From NCBI GenBank assembly GCA_035651655.1, contig DASRFG010000026.1, forward strand, positions 48,499 to 112,498: a DNA stretch of 64,000 nucleotides, in the 5' to 3' direction. How positions within the stretch are numbered: position 1 is the first letter of the stretch; each line of letters starts with the position of its first letter. Under the pieces are notes generated by a model that saw nothing but the letters and a program-made list of their open reading frames with translations, had not been told where the DNA came from and searched no databases. The position numbers and the translations under genes are program-made. The DNA comes from Terriglobales bacterium. Its GTDB lineage: Bacteria; Acidobacteriota; Terriglobia; Terriglobales; Acidobacteriaceae. Below are positions 45,401 through 54,963 of this stretch, one piece after another.

Positions 45401-45430
45401 TTGACTCTCGTGCCTTCCAGTCCACATAAT
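45401..45430 (+). promoter_or_regulatory. sigma-70-type promoter of the sdhCAB operon
   Basis: A TTGACT hexamer (45401-45406), an 18-bp spacer and CATAAT (45425-45430) form a good vegetative promoter, with the sdhC start codon about 40 bp downstream of the -10. Confidence 0.6.
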
Positions 45431-45471
45431 AAAATGTTTGCGCATTTATCCCTGAACTCATAGGAGCTATT

Positions 45472-46209
45472 TTGGCTTCGGCCAGTTCTACGGCCTCAGG
45501 CAGAGCACCCGCCGTTCGGTCCGGAGTTGCTCCACTGCGGGCTGGAGAAGGCCACTCGTTCCTGTTGCGCCGCCTCCACTCACTGAGCGGAATCGTTCCG
45601 ATCGGTGCGTTTCTGGTCGAGCACTTCTTCTCCAATGCCTTCGCCACCAATGGTCCTGAAGCCTACAACGAAAATGTTCGCTTCCTGACCGGGCTGCCCT
45701 TCGTGTTCTACCTGGAGCTGTTTTTCATCTGGCTGCCAATCGCATATCACGCAGGATATGGCTTCTACATTTGGTTCCGGGGCGAATCGAACCTGGCGGA
45801 GTATCCCTGGGCGGGAAACTGGATGTACGCAACCCAGCGCTGGACGGGTGCAATTGCCTTCTTCTACATGGGTTGGCACGTCTGGTCCATGCGCTTTAAC
45901 GGCGTCCATCTGCTCACTAATTCTGCCGCCGCGTTTTGGAAGGTACAAAATGAGCTGCGGCATCCCTGGGCAGTGGCGTTCTACTTTGTAGGCATCATCG
46001 CCGCATCCTGGCACTTTGGATATGGCTTGTGGCTGTTCGCCGCGAAGTGGGGCATCTTTGCCGGCGACCGGGCGCGGCGGAGGTTTGCCGTGGTCTGCTG
46101 GCTAGTCGCGGTGGTCTTGATTACGGTGGGAACGGTTTCCATACTCGCGTTCCTAAGGACGCCACCGGTTGCGCCGCCGGCAAATCTGAACGGAGCCTGG
46201 ATCCTGTGA
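45472..46209 (+). CDS. sdhC: succinate dehydrogenase, cytochrome b558 subunit
   Basis: The membrane anchor of succinate dehydrogenase/fumarate reductase, 245 residues, with five membrane helices and heme-ligand histidines in RRLHSLSGIVPIGAFLVEHF, AYHAGYGFYIW, GWHVWSMRF and ASWHFGYGLW. This single large diheme anchor is the Bacillus/epsilon-proteobacterial type rather than SdhC plus SdhD. The start is TTG at 45472, decided by AGGAG five bases upstream and the match at MASASS. sdhA and sdhB follow at 39 and 33 bp. Confidence 0.93.
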   Translation: MASASSTASGRAPAVRSGVAPLRAGEGHSFLLRRLHSLSGIVPIGAFLVEHFFSNAFATNGPEAYNENVRFLTGLPFVFYLELFFIWLPIAYHAGYGFYIWFRGESNLAEYPWAGNWMYATQRWTGAIAFFYMGWHVWSMRFNGVHLLTNSAAAFWKVQNELRHPWAVAFYFVGIIAASWHFGYGLWLFAAKWGIFAGDRARRRFAVVCWLVAVVLITVGTVSILAFLRTPPVAPPANLNGAWIL

Positions 46210-46248
46210 CATTTTCCGTGTACCCACTGGGATTCGACGACTTCAATC

Positions 46249-48039
46249 ATGGCAGCTAATCCGAAAATCATTGTTGTGGGTGGCGGGCTGGCCGGTCTGT
46301 CTGCCGTCATCAAGATCGCCGAAACGGGCGGTCACGTGGATCTGTTCTCCATCGTGCCGGTGAAGCGCTCGCATTCAGTATGCGCGCAGGGCGGTATCAA
46401 TGCCGCCAAGAACCTGAAAGGCGAAGGCGACTCCACGTGGCAGCATTTTGACGATACGGTTTACGGGGGCGACTTCCTCGCGAATCAGCCGCCGGTGAAG
46501 GAAATGTGCGATGCCGCGCCCGGCATCATTGATCTGCTTGACCGGATGGGCGTCCCCTTTAACCGTACTCCGGAGGGCTTGCTCGATTTTCGCCGCTTTG
46601 GAGGAACGCTGTACAACCGGACGGCGTTTGCCGGGGCAACCACCGGTCAACAATTGTTGTATGCCCTCGACGAGCAGGTGCGCCGTCATGAAGCGGACGG
46701 CAAGGTCCTGAAGTACGAACATTGGGAATTCCTCTCCGTGGTGCTCGACACCAACCGCGCCAGCCGCGGAATCTGCGCCATGGATCTCCGCACCATGGAA
46801 GTACGTACTTTTCCTGCTGACGCGGTCATCATCGCGACCGGGGGTATCGGCGCCATCTTCGGCAAGTCCACGAACTCGGTGGTCTGCACGGGATCGGCGC
46901 AGTCCGCCCTTTACCAGCAAGGAGCCTTCTACGCCAATGGTGAGTTCATCCAGGTCCATCCCACTTCGATTCCGGGAGAAGACAAGCTGCGGCTGATGTC
47001 CGAATCTGCCCGCGGTGAAGGCGGACGCGTATGGGTTCCCAAGAAGCCTGGGGACAATCGCGATCCGAAATCCATTCCCGAAAAGGAGCGCTGGTACTTC
47101 CTCGAAGAGTGGTATCCAAAGTACGGCAATCTGGTGCCTCGGGACGTCGCCACCCGCGCCATCCATAAAGTGGTCTATGAGCTGAACATGGGAGTTGATG
47201 GCCAGCCCATGGTCTACCTTGACCTGACTCACATCGACCGCAAGGTTCTCGACCGCAAACTGGAAGGTATTCTCGAGATTTACGAGAAGTTTGTTGGCGA
47301 TGATCCGCGCGACACGCCGATGAAGATCTTCCCCGGGATGCACTACACCATGGGTGGACTTTGGGTTGATTACAAGCAGGCAACGAACATACCCGGCCTA
47401 TTTGCCACTGGTGAGTGCGAATATCAATATCACGGCGCCAACCGCTTGGGCGCCAACTCGCTGGTCTCCTGTATACACGGTGGATTTGTAGCTGGCCCCG
47501 CTGCAGTTGCGTACGCCCGCTCGCTGGACAAATCAGCCGCTGCTTTGAGCAATGGAGTATTCGACGCCGAGAGAAAACGCCAGGAAGAGATCAACTCTAA
47601 GCTGGTGCGCTCTGACGGGAAGGAGAATCCGTTCCGGCTGTGGCGCGAGCTCGGCGATTTGATGACGCGGGATTGCACCGTGATCCGGCACAACAATGAT
47701 TTGCAGAAGACTGACGGGAAAATCAGCGAGATGCTGGAGCGCTTTGAGCGCATAAACCTGAGTGATCGTTCGATGTGGGCGAACACCAGCTTTGTTTTTG
47801 CTCGCGAGCTTTACAATATGCTGCAGCTGGCACGGGTGATTGCGCAAGGGGCCCTCATGCGTAACGAGTCTCGCGGCGCACATTACAAGCCCGAGTTTCC
47901 CGAGCGCGACGATAAGAACTGGCTCAAGACGACCAAGGCATATTTCGCCGCCGATGCGGATGAGCCGCGCTTTGAGTTCGAGCCGGTGGATGTGTCGCTG
48001 ATTCCACCGCGGCCGCGACGGTATGACGTGGCGAAGTAA
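46249..48039 (+). CDS. sdhA: succinate dehydrogenase/fumarate reductase flavoprotein subunit
   Basis: A 596-residue FAD enzyme oxidising succinate to fumarate at the cytoplasmic face. It shows the FAD start IIVVGGGLAGLSAVIKIAE, the flavinylation histidine region KRSHSVCAQGGINAA, the active-site HPTSIPGEDKLRLMSE and RGEGGRVWV, and HGANRLGANSLVSCIHGG. The length and spacing match SdhA of the three-subunit type. It sits between sdhC and sdhB in the usual C-A-B order. Confidence 0.96.
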   Translation: MAANPKIIVVGGGLAGLSAVIKIAETGGHVDLFSIVPVKRSHSVCAQGGINAAKNLKGEGDSTWQHFDDTVYGGDFLANQPPVKEMCDAAPGIIDLLDRMGVPFNRTPEGLLDFRRFGGTLYNRTAFAGATTGQQLLYALDEQVRRHEADGKVLKYEHWEFLSVVLDTNRASRGICAMDLRTMEVRTFPADAVIIATGGIGAIFGKSTNSVVCTGSAQSALYQQGAFYANGEFIQVHPTSIPGEDKLRLMSESARGEGGRVWVPKKPGDNRDPKSIPEKERWYFLEEWYPKYGNLVPRDVATRAIHKVVYELNMGVDGQPMVYLDLTHIDRKVLDRKLEGILEIYEKFVGDDPRDTPMKIFPGMHYTMGGLWVDYKQATNIPGLFATGECEYQYHGANRLGANSLVSCIHGGFVAGPAAVAYARSLDKSAAALSNGVFDAERKRQEEINSKLVRSDGKENPFRLWRELGDLMTRDCTVIRHNNDLQKTDGKISEMLERFERINLSDRSMWANTSFVFARELYNMLQLARVIAQGALMRNESRGAHYKPEFPERDDKNWLKTTKAYFAADADEPRFEFEPVDVSLIPPRPRRYDVAK

Positions 48040-48072
48040 AGCCTGGCAGCGGAACGCCGGCGCTACCTAAAC

Positions 48073-48825
48073 ATGGCAGATAACAAGAGCGTAATCATCA
48101 AGGTAAAACGGCAGGAGAATCCAAACTCCAAGTCACACTGGGAGGAGTTCGAGCTGCCATGGAAGCGCGGCATGAACGTGATTTCCTCGCTGATGGATAT
48201 CGCGGCGAATCCTGTCACCCGCGACCGCAAGCCGACCACGCCCATTACGTATGACTCAAACTGCCTGGAGGAAGTCTGCGGCTCCTGCGCCATGCTGATT
48301 AACGGGCGGGCTCGCATGGCCTGCTCGGCGCTGGTTGATAAGCTGGAGAAGCCTATCCGCTTGGAGCCGCTTTCGAAATTTCCTGTGGTCCGCGACCTCG
48401 CGGTGGACCGCGCTGTCCTGTTCGAGGACCTCAAGCGGGTGAAGGCCTGGGTTCCGATTGACGGCACCTACGACCTCGGTCCCGGACCGCGCATGACGAT
48501 GGACCAGCAGGAGCAGGCCTACCCGCTTTCGCGCTGCATCTCGTGCTGCTGCTGCATGGAGGTCTGCCCGCAGTTCAACGAGCACACCGGGTTCGTGGGG
48601 GCGGCAGCGATTTCACAAGTGAGGCTCTTTAATACTCACCCCACCGGAAGCGCGCTCAAACGCGAACGCCTGACGGCGCTCATGGGCGACGGCGGAATCC
48701 ATGAATGCGGCTATGCGCAGAACTGCGTAGAGGTGTGCCCCAAAGACATTCCGCTGACGCGCTCCATCGCAGAAGTTGGCCGCGAGGTCATGAAGCAGGC
48801 CATTGGCGACCTGTTCCGCCGTTAG
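48073..48825 (+). CDS. sdhB: succinate dehydrogenase iron-sulfur subunit
   Basis: The 250-residue electron-transfer subunit has the [2Fe-2S] cysteines in CLEEVCGSCAMLINGRARM with a later Cys in ACSALV, then the [4Fe-4S]/[3Fe-4S] pattern CISCCCCMEVCP and CGYAQNCVEVCPKDIPL. It carries electrons from SdhA to the cytochrome b subunit and quinone. It completes the sdhCAB operon. Confidence 0.95.
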   Translation: MADNKSVIIKVKRQENPNSKSHWEEFELPWKRGMNVISSLMDIAANPVTRDRKPTTPITYDSNCLEEVCGSCAMLINGRARMACSALVDKLEKPIRLEPLSKFPVVRDLAVDRAVLFEDLKRVKAWVPIDGTYDLGPGPRMTMDQQEQAYPLSRCISCCCCMEVCPQFNEHTGFVGAAAISQVRLFNTHPTGSALKRERLTALMGDGGIHECGYAQNCVEVCPKDIPLTRSIAEVGREVMKQAIGDLFRR

Positions 48826-48954
48826 CACGCACGGCAGTACACCTACTAACGTGTACCTCTCTTGGTTCATCTTTTCAAAAAGTCGGGCTGAAATTCTCAA
48901 GCCGCGTTCTACAATGCCGATCACTTCAGTTAGATAAGTTCTGGAGATCGGGTC

Positions 48955-49734
48955 GTGTTCAGGAATTTCGGCCGTATCAAACCGCTGCTTGCACTGTTTC
49001 TCTTCTTGGCTTCCACCCAGGCCTATTCGCTGCACTATCGCACCGGGTCATTGCGCTACCGGAGCCGGCGACACAGCCGAGTGCGCGTGCACCATCGCCA
49101 CGTGGTGTGGGCGTGGCGGTCTCCGATCCGTGGTTCGCACGACTCTCTGCTCCGTCAAAACGAGGAGATTGACCGCCTGGGGCTGCCCCGCATCGCTGAT
49201 GACGACCAACTCCAGGAATTGAAGCAGCAACAGGAACTGGTGCCGATTGTGGAGAGCCGCACTTTGGTAGTCCATCCCAACCTCGACCCAAAGAATCGCT
49301 TCTGCCGCCCGTGGACACGGCAATTTTTACAGGGTGCGGCAGCCGCGTACTATCGGCAATTTCATCAGCCTATTCAGGTGAACTCGGCGGTCCGCACCGA
49401 AGAACAGCAGAAGCGTCTGCGCCGCTGGAACCATAACGCCGCGCCCGCATCGGGGGACACCGAGTCATCTCACGTTGCCGGCATCACCGTGGACATCTCC
49501 CGGCATGGCATGACACGCGCGCAGCGAAAGTGGATGGCGCAATACCTTTACGACCTGCGTGAACGAGGCCTGATCGAAGCAGCGGAGGAGCGCCGGGAGC
49601 CGGTCTTCCACGTCATGGTGTCGCAGCGCTACGCAAGCTTGCATGAACCAACGGTAAGAGAATCCCGGCAGCAGTCGCCCGCAACTACGGACCAGGCGTC
49701 GCCGCAAACCGAAGTTCCTGCCAGCGCGAATTAG
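48955..49734 (+). CDS. DUF5715-family secreted protein, M15-peptidase-like
   Basis: The 259-residue product has a signal peptide (PLLALFLFLASTQAYS) and a C-terminal domain with SSHVAGITVDIS and, later, PVFHVMVSQRY. The HxxGxxxD and second-His pattern resembles D-Ala-D-Ala or L-Ala-D-Glu peptidases of family M15, so murein hydrolysis is likely but unproven. The start is GTG at 48955 after a moderate ribosome-binding site (TCTGGAGAT). It follows the sdh operon by 129 bp. Confidence 0.8.
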   Translation: MFRNFGRIKPLLALFLFLASTQAYSLHYRTGSLRYRSRRHSRVRVHHRHVVWAWRSPIRGSHDSLLRQNEEIDRLGLPRIADDDQLQELKQQQELVPIVESRTLVVHPNLDPKNRFCRPWTRQFLQGAAAAYYRQFHQPIQVNSAVRTEEQQKRLRRWNHNAAPASGDTESSHVAGITVDISRHGMTRAQRKWMAQYLYDLRERGLIEAAEERREPVFHVMVSQRYASLHEPTVRESRQQSPATTDQASPQTEVPASAN

Positions 49735-49799
49735 CAGGCGTCTGGCATACCTTCTCCTGTCCTGAACACTGGCAGCCTGCCCGTGTAGAATGAAAGCTC

Positions 49800-51062
49800 A
49801 TGTTCTCCCGAACCACCCGCCTTCTCCCAATTCTGCTTTGTTGTGTTTTTAGCTTTGCTCAGGGCGACAGCCCGTCTGTTTCACCTCAGGCGCGCCGCAT
49901 TCACGATTCGGCAATCGTAATCGATACCCACGCGGATACCCCCCAGCGCTTTCTCGATGAAAACTTCGACATCGGAAGCGTCACCCCGACCACCAAGGGA
50001 AACATAGATCTGGAGAAGGCCCGAGCAGGAAATCTGGGCGCCGAGTTTTTCTCGATCTGGGTGGATCCCAGAAGCAACGGTGGGCATTACGCCAAGCGCG
50101 CATTCGATCTGATTGATTCAGTTTACGCGCAGGCGTCGCGCCACCCCAATCAGATGGTGATGGCCTATACCGCGCAAGACATCGTCCGCGCCCGCTCAGG
50201 CTCACAGAAGAAGTTTGCGGCACTGATGGGAGTCGAGGGCGGACACGCCATTGAGGATGATTTACACATTTTGAGAGACTTCTATCGCCTCGGCGTTCGT
50301 TACATGACTTTGACGTGGTCCAACACCAATGAGTGGGCGGACTCCTCTGGCGACATCAAAAACCCCGAAGTGAAGCACCACGACGGACTCACCGATTTTG
50401 GCAGGCAGGTGGTGCGGGAAATGAACCACCTCGGCATGATGGTGGATATCTCTCACGTCTCCGACAAGACATTCTGGGACACTATCGCCGTTACCAAAGC
50501 ACCAGTGATCGCCTCACATTCGTCGGCGCGAGCACTCTGCGACCATGCCCGCAACATGACCGACGACATGCTGAAGGCGGTAGCGAAAAATGGCGGGGTA
50601 GTGAACGTAAACTTTTATTCTGCTTTTGTGGATGATAATTTCCGCAAGGCCGAGCAGGAGATGGCCAAGGATCGTCAGGCCGCTGAGAATGCCTTTCTAC
50701 AGCGGCTTAAGGAAGAGGGAAAGCCCTTCAGCTATCCGGAATTCGACCAGTTGGAGAGAGAATGGAATGCCAAAATTCCGCGGCCGCCGCTGAAATCGCT
50801 GATTGATCAGATTGACCACATCGCCAAGGTGGCAGGCGTGGATCATGTGGGATTGGGCTCGGATTTCGACGGCGTCTCCGGGGCTTTACCTGCCGGAATC
50901 GACTCCGCCGCCGATTTGCCCAAGATCACACAAGGATTGCTGGATCGCGGCTACAGCTCTGCTGATATTAAGAAGATGGTTGGCGGCAATATGCTGCGCG
51001 TGTTCGGCGAGGTCGAGCAGGTCAGCCGGAAGATGCAGGCCGAAGAACCAGCCAAAAATTGA
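49800..51062 (+). CDS. membrane dipeptidase (peptidase family M19)
   Basis: The 420-residue enzyme has a signal peptide (LLPILLCCVFSFAQGDS) and the M19 binuclear-zinc motifs: IDTHADTP, GVEGGHAIEDD, ISHVSDKTFW with SHSSARALCDHARNM, and GLGSDFDG. It hydrolyses dipeptides, often including D-amino-acid ones, probably in the periplasm. The length is typical. It lies between a murein-peptidase-like gene and the cyclophilins; no direct overlap. Confidence 0.94.
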   Translation: MFSRTTRLLPILLCCVFSFAQGDSPSVSPQARRIHDSAIVIDTHADTPQRFLDENFDIGSVTPTTKGNIDLEKARAGNLGAEFFSIWVDPRSNGGHYAKRAFDLIDSVYAQASRHPNQMVMAYTAQDIVRARSGSQKKFAALMGVEGGHAIEDDLHILRDFYRLGVRYMTLTWSNTNEWADSSGDIKNPEVKHHDGLTDFGRQVVREMNHLGMMVDISHVSDKTFWDTIAVTKAPVIASHSSARALCDHARNMTDDMLKAVAKNGGVVNVNFYSAFVDDNFRKAEQEMAKDRQAAENAFLQRLKEEGKPFSYPEFDQLEREWNAKIPRPPLKSLIDQIDHIAKVAGVDHVGLGSDFDGVSGALPAGIDSAADLPKITQGLLDRGYSSADIKKMVGGNMLRVFGEVEQVSRKMQAEEPAKN

Positions 51063-51139
51063 ATGATTGGGCGAGTGACTCATTGAATCATTGCCTCAAT
51101 GCGTGACTCTCGCTCAATAAATTTAGTCAGGAGCTACGA

Positions 51140-51868
51140 ATGTTCAAATTGTCCAGTTTGATTACTGTTGTTCTCGCGAGTGCTCCCCTGCTGGCCCAAA
51201 CCAAGCCGAGTGCGGCTCACAAGGCACCCGTACGCAAAGCTACGCCGGGGGCAGCGACCAAGGCCGAGCCCACCGCCGTCTTCCACACCACGGCCGGTAT
51301 TCTGACCTGCACTTTGTTTCCAGACAAGACGCCAAAGACCGTTGCCAACTTCATCGGCCTGGCAAAAGGCACCAAGGACTGGACCAACCCGGTTAGCCAC
51401 GTGACCAAGCACAACACGCCACTCTACGATGGCACCATCTTCCATCGCGTGATTCCAAATTTCATGATTCAGGGTGGAGATCCCGCCGGCAACGGCAGCG
51501 GCGATCCCGGCTACACCTTTGAGGACGAGTTCCGGCAGGACCTCGCGTTTGATCGTCCGGGACGGTTGGCGATGGCCAACTCCGGGCCGAATACCAACGG
51601 CTCACAGTTTTTCATTACCGATGTGCCAACGCCACACCTGAATGGACATCACACCATCTTTGGACAGTGCGATGCGGCCAGCGTGGCTCTGGTTAAGAAA
51701 ATGGAAGCCATGGCACGCGATCCGAATGACCGGCCGTTCCATCCAGTGCGCATTGTTCATGTAGATATCCTGCAACCCGGCGCCGCGCGCAAAGCTACCA
51801 GCCCGGCGCATCGCAAGCCAGCCGCAAAGAAACCGGCTGCCAAACCAGCAACAGCGCCGAAGCAATAA
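51140..51868 (+). CDS. secreted peptidyl-prolyl isomerase (cyclophilin type) with Lys/Ala-rich tail
   Basis: The cyclophilin core (about 50-210) carries [35 protein letters not shown] and the [10 protein letters not shown]-like [11 protein letters not shown] signal peptide ([14 protein letters not shown]) sends it out of the cytosol. The last 30 residues are Lys/Ala/Pro-rich ([17 protein letters not shown]). It accelerates cis-trans proline isomerisation during folding. A strong ribosome-binding site (GTCAGGAGCTACGA) precedes ATG. It is 23 bp upstream of a second cyclophilin gene. Confidence 0.92.
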   Translation: MFKLSSLITVVLASAPLLAQTKPSAAHKAPVRKATPGAATKAEPTAVFHTTAGILTCTLFPDKTPKTVANFIGLAKGTKDWTNPVSHVTKHNTPLYDGTIFHRVIPNFMIQGGDPAGNGSGDPGYTFEDEFRQDLAFDRPGRLAMANSGPNTNGSQFFITDVPTPHLNGHHTIFGQCDAASVALVKKMEAMARDPNDRPFHPVRIVHVDILQPGAARKATSPAHRKPAAKKPAAKPATAPKQ

Positions 51869-51891
51869 CAAATCAGGAGGAGAGGAGCACC

Positions 51892-52419
51892 ATGGCCCGG
51901 CAACCCGGAACCTACGCTATTTTCGATACTACTGAAGGCACAATCGCATGCCGACTGTTTGAAAAAGACGCGCCCAAAACCGTGCAGAATTTTATCGAGC
52001 TTGCGGAAGGCAAGCGCGAATGGAAGCACCCGCTCAGCGGCAAGAAGTCCAAAGATCGGCTCTACGACGGAACAATCTTCCATCGTGTGATCCCCGCCTT
52101 CATGATCCAGGGCGGAGACCCGGCGGGCAATGGAACAGGCGGACCGGGCTACCAGTTCGAGGACGAGACCAAAGGCTCACCACATCGTTTCGACAAGCCA
52201 GGCAAACTGGCGATGGCCAATGCCGGGCCTAACACCAACGGCTCGCAGTTCTTCATCACGGTTGCCGCAACCACGTGGCTCACCGGCAAGCACACCATCT
52301 TTGGCGAAGTGACGGAAGGTCAGGATGTCGTGGACAAGATCACTCGCCTTCCGCGAAATACGCAAGACCGGCCCAAGAAAGATGTGAAAGTGAATTCGGT
52401 AAAGATCGAGCGAACGTAG
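51892..52419 (+). CDS. cytosolic cyclophilin-type peptidyl-prolyl isomerase
   Basis: A 175-residue cyclophilin without signal peptide. It shows [20 protein letters not shown], the active-site arginine region, [16 protein letters not shown] and GKHTIFGEV. It is a close paralogue of the preceding gene, pointing to a tandem duplication with one copy exported. AGGAGGAGAGGAGCACC precedes ATG. Substrates unknown. Confidence 0.93.
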   Translation: MARQPGTYAIFDTTEGTIACRLFEKDAPKTVQNFIELAEGKREWKHPLSGKKSKDRLYDGTIFHRVIPAFMIQGGDPAGNGTGGPGYQFEDETKGSPHRFDKPGKLAMANAGPNTNGSQFFITVAATTWLTGKHTIFGEVTEGQDVVDKITRLPRNTQDRPKKDVKVNSVKIERT

Positions 52420-52483
52420 GCGATTTCACCACGAAGACACGGGGGGCTCGGAAGGTACGCCGTTTAAGCCAACGCAGTTCGTG

Positions 52484-53410
52484 CTACACGCCGATTACGC
52501 TGACCAGTTCCTTCACTGCGCCTGCGCTCTTTTGCAGCGCGCTCTGCTCTTCCGGCGTCAGTTTGATCTCGATGATTTGCTCAATACCACGCGCTCCGAG
52601 TTTGCAAGGAACGCCGACAAATAGGCCCTTCAATCCGTATTCGCCTTCCAGATAAGCGGCACAGGGAAGAATCTTCTTTTTGTCCTTGAGGATGGCCTCG
52701 ACCATCTCCGTAACTGCGGCCGAAGGCGCGTAATAGGCGCTGCCGGTTTTCAAATATTTGACGATTTCGGCTCCGCCGTCCCGGGTGCGCTGCACCAGCC
52801 GCTCTAGAGTCGCGTTGTCCATCAGTTCGGTAATAGGAATGCCCGCCACAGTTGAATAGCGTGCCAATGGGACCATGGTGTCACCGTGACCGCCGAGCAC
52901 AAATGCGGTGACGTTCTCCACGCTGACCTTCAACTCCATGGCGATAAAGGCGCGGAAGCGCGCTGAATCGAGCACACCCGCCATGCCAATCACCCGGTTC
53001 CGAGAAAAACCGCTCAGCTTGTAGGCGGCTTGCGCCATCGCATCCAGAGGGTTGGAAACGATGATCAGAATGCAATTGGGCGAATACTGCACCGCGCTGC
53101 CCACCACGTCTTTCATGATCTTGTGGTTGATGTTGAGCAGGTCGTCGCGGCTCATGCCTGGTTTGCGGGGTACCCCGGCAGTGATCACGACGATGTCGGA
53201 GTTGGCAGTATCTTTGTAATCCTGCGTGCCAAGAATAAAGGAATCTTTCTTCTCGATCGGCATCGCTTCCAGCAAGTCAAGGGCCTTGCCTTGCGGCACA
53301 CCTTCAATAATGTCAATGAGTACAACGTCCGCCAGTTCCTTGGCCGCAATCCAGTGCGCGGCGGTAGCGCCTACGTTTCCCGAACCAACAATCGTGACTT
53401 TATTTCGCAT
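52484..53410 (-). CDS. mdh: malate dehydrogenase
   Basis: The 308-residue NAD enzyme interconverts malate and oxaloacetate. It belongs to the LDH-like MDH branch: [16 protein letters not shown] for [19 protein letters not shown] with the arginines that select dicarboxylates, IVSNPLDAM and the catalytic histidine in [13 protein letters not shown] at 53410 matches the family start; extra codons upstream show no homology. It runs on the minus strand downstream of icd (81 bp), so the pair may be one unit. Confidence 0.95.
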   Translation of the reverse strand: MRNKVTIVGSGNVGATAAHWIAAKELADVVLIDIIEGVPQGKALDLLEAMPIEKKDSFILGTQDYKDTANSDIVVITAGVPRKPGMSRDDLLNINHKIMKDVVGSAVQYSPNCILIIVSNPLDAMAQAAYKLSGFSRNRVIGMAGVLDSARFRAFIAMELKVSVENVTAFVLGGHGDTMVPLARYSTVAGIPITELMDNATLERLVQRTRDGGAEIVKYLKTGSAYYAPSAAVTEMVEAILKDKKKILPCAAYLEGEYGLKGLFVGVPCKLGARGIEQIIEIKLTPEEQSALQKSAGAVKELVSVIGV

Positions 53411-53491
53411 TGACCTTCTCTCTCCAGCGCCGATGGCGGGTGTGTGGATATCAGCCATGCCACCCATGCCCAGCCGATTAAAAGTTAAATC

Positions 53492-54916
53492 CTAGTCTGC
53501 CGCAGTTGAGAATCTGGCGCCCATGTTGCTGATGATGTAGTCCCCAAATTCGCTGGTCTTGACCTTGGTCGCACCTTCCATCAGGCGCTCGAAATCGTAA
53601 GTGACTTTCTTTTGCTGAATGGTGCGCTCCAACGCCTCTTCAATCAGCCGGGCGGCTTCCTTCCAACCCAGGAAGTCAAACATCATTACGCCAGAAAGAA
53701 TAACCGAACCGGGATTGATCACGTCTTTATCGGCATATTTTGGTGCCGTGCCGTGGGTCGCCTCAAAGATGGCGTGCTCGTCGCCAATGTTGGCGCCAGG
53801 CGCGATGCCCAGGCCTCCCACCTGCGCTGCACAGGCGTCGGATATGTAATCTCCATTTAAATTAGGCGTGGCCAGCACGGAGTACTCATCGGCACGAGTA
53901 ACTACCTGTTGGAATATGGAATCGGCAATGCGATCGTTGACCATTAGTTTCTTCTTCCATCCGGCCTGGCCGTGTGTCTTGTAGATCTTGTCTAGAACAC
54001 CTTTTACTTCCGCATAGACGGACTTGCGAAAATCCTCGCTGGCGAATTCCAAACCAGGTTCAACCATGGCCGCGTTCTGCTCGATGCTGAGCTGCGGATT
54101 TTTATCTTTGTTGTCGAGAATCCAGCTCTCGCGCTCAGTGACCACTTGGTCGCGAAATTCTTCCGTCGCCAACTCGTATCCCCACTCCCGAAATGCACCC
54201 TCGGTGAACTTCTGGATATTTCCCTTGTGTACCAGTGTGACCGCGTTCCGATTATTCGCCAGCGCATACTGAATCGCCATGCGCACCAGTCGCTTGGTGC
54301 CGGTGACCGAGATAGGTTTGATGCCCACGCCGGAATCTGTCCGCACTTTTTTCGGACTGTTCTTCAACATGTCATTGTTCAAGAAATCAATCAGCTTGCG
54401 GGCCTCCGGCGTGCCCTGCTTCCATTCAATACCGGCATAAACATCTTCCGTGTTCTCGCGGAAGATGACCACGTTCATGCGTTCGGGATGCTTCACCGGC
54501 GAAGGCACTCCCTGGTAATACTTCACCGGGCGAACGCATGCATATAGATCGAGAATCTGTCGCAATGCAACATTCAGCGACCGAATACCGCCGCCCACCG
54601 GCGTGGTCAGTGGGCCCTTGATCGCGACTCGCAGCTCGCGGACCGCAGCGACCGTGTCATCCGGCAACCAGTTTTTAAACTTTCTGAAAGCTTTCTCGCC
54701 AGCGAAGACTTCGTACCAAGCAACCCGCCGTTTGCCGCTATAGGCCTTCTTCACCGCGGCATCGAACACCCGTTGCGAAGCTTTCCAGATGTCGCGTCCC
54801 GTGCCATCGCCTTCAATAAAAGGGACAATGGGATTATCGGGAACGTTGAATCTTCCATTACTAAACGTGATGGCCGCGCCATCACTGGGCAACGCAACCC
54901 CGTTGTATGAAGCCAT
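53492..54916 (-). CDS. icd: isocitrate dehydrogenase (NADP-dependent)
   Basis: The 474-residue enzyme converts isocitrate to 2-oxoglutarate. It contains [20 protein letters not shown], the phosphorylatable loop region [13 protein letters not shown] with the substrate arginines, [30 protein letters not shown], and [21 protein letters not shown] chose ATG at 54916 because AAGGAG lies five bases before it. Supplying 2-oxoglutarate, it links to the kor genes and to glutamate/glutamine synthesis encoded just upstream. Confidence 0.95.
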   Translation of the reverse strand: MASYNGVALPSDGAAITFSNGRFNVPDNPIVPFIEGDGTGRDIWKASQRVFDAAVKKAYSGKRRVAWYEVFAGEKAFRKFKNWLPDDTVAAVRELRVAIKGPLTTPVGGGIRSLNVALRQILDLYACVRPVKYYQGVPSPVKHPERMNVVIFRENTEDVYAGIEWKQGTPEARKLIDFLNNDMLKNSPKKVRTDSGVGIKPISVTGTKRLVRMAIQYALANNRNAVTLVHKGNIQKFTEGAFREWGYELATEEFRDQVVTERESWILDNKDKNPQLSIEQNAAMVEPGLEFASEDFRKSVYAEVKGVLDKIYKTHGQAGWKKKLMVNDRIADSIFQQVVTRADEYSVLATPNLNGDYISDACAAQVGGLGIAPGANIGDEHAIFEATHGTAPKYADKDVINPGSVILSGVMMFDFLGWKEAARLIEEALERTIQQKKVTYDFERLMEGATKVKTSEFGDYIISNMGARFSTAAD

Positions 54917-54963
54917 TGGCACTCCTTTGCAGAATGATACGAGAACCGGGCGGCGAAAGGAAA

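Noticed and set aside
52424-52441. ACCACGAAGACACG-like repeat fragment after the cyclophilin gene
   Set aside because: Too short to call a repeat from a single copy; mentioned only in connection with the repeat at 58015.
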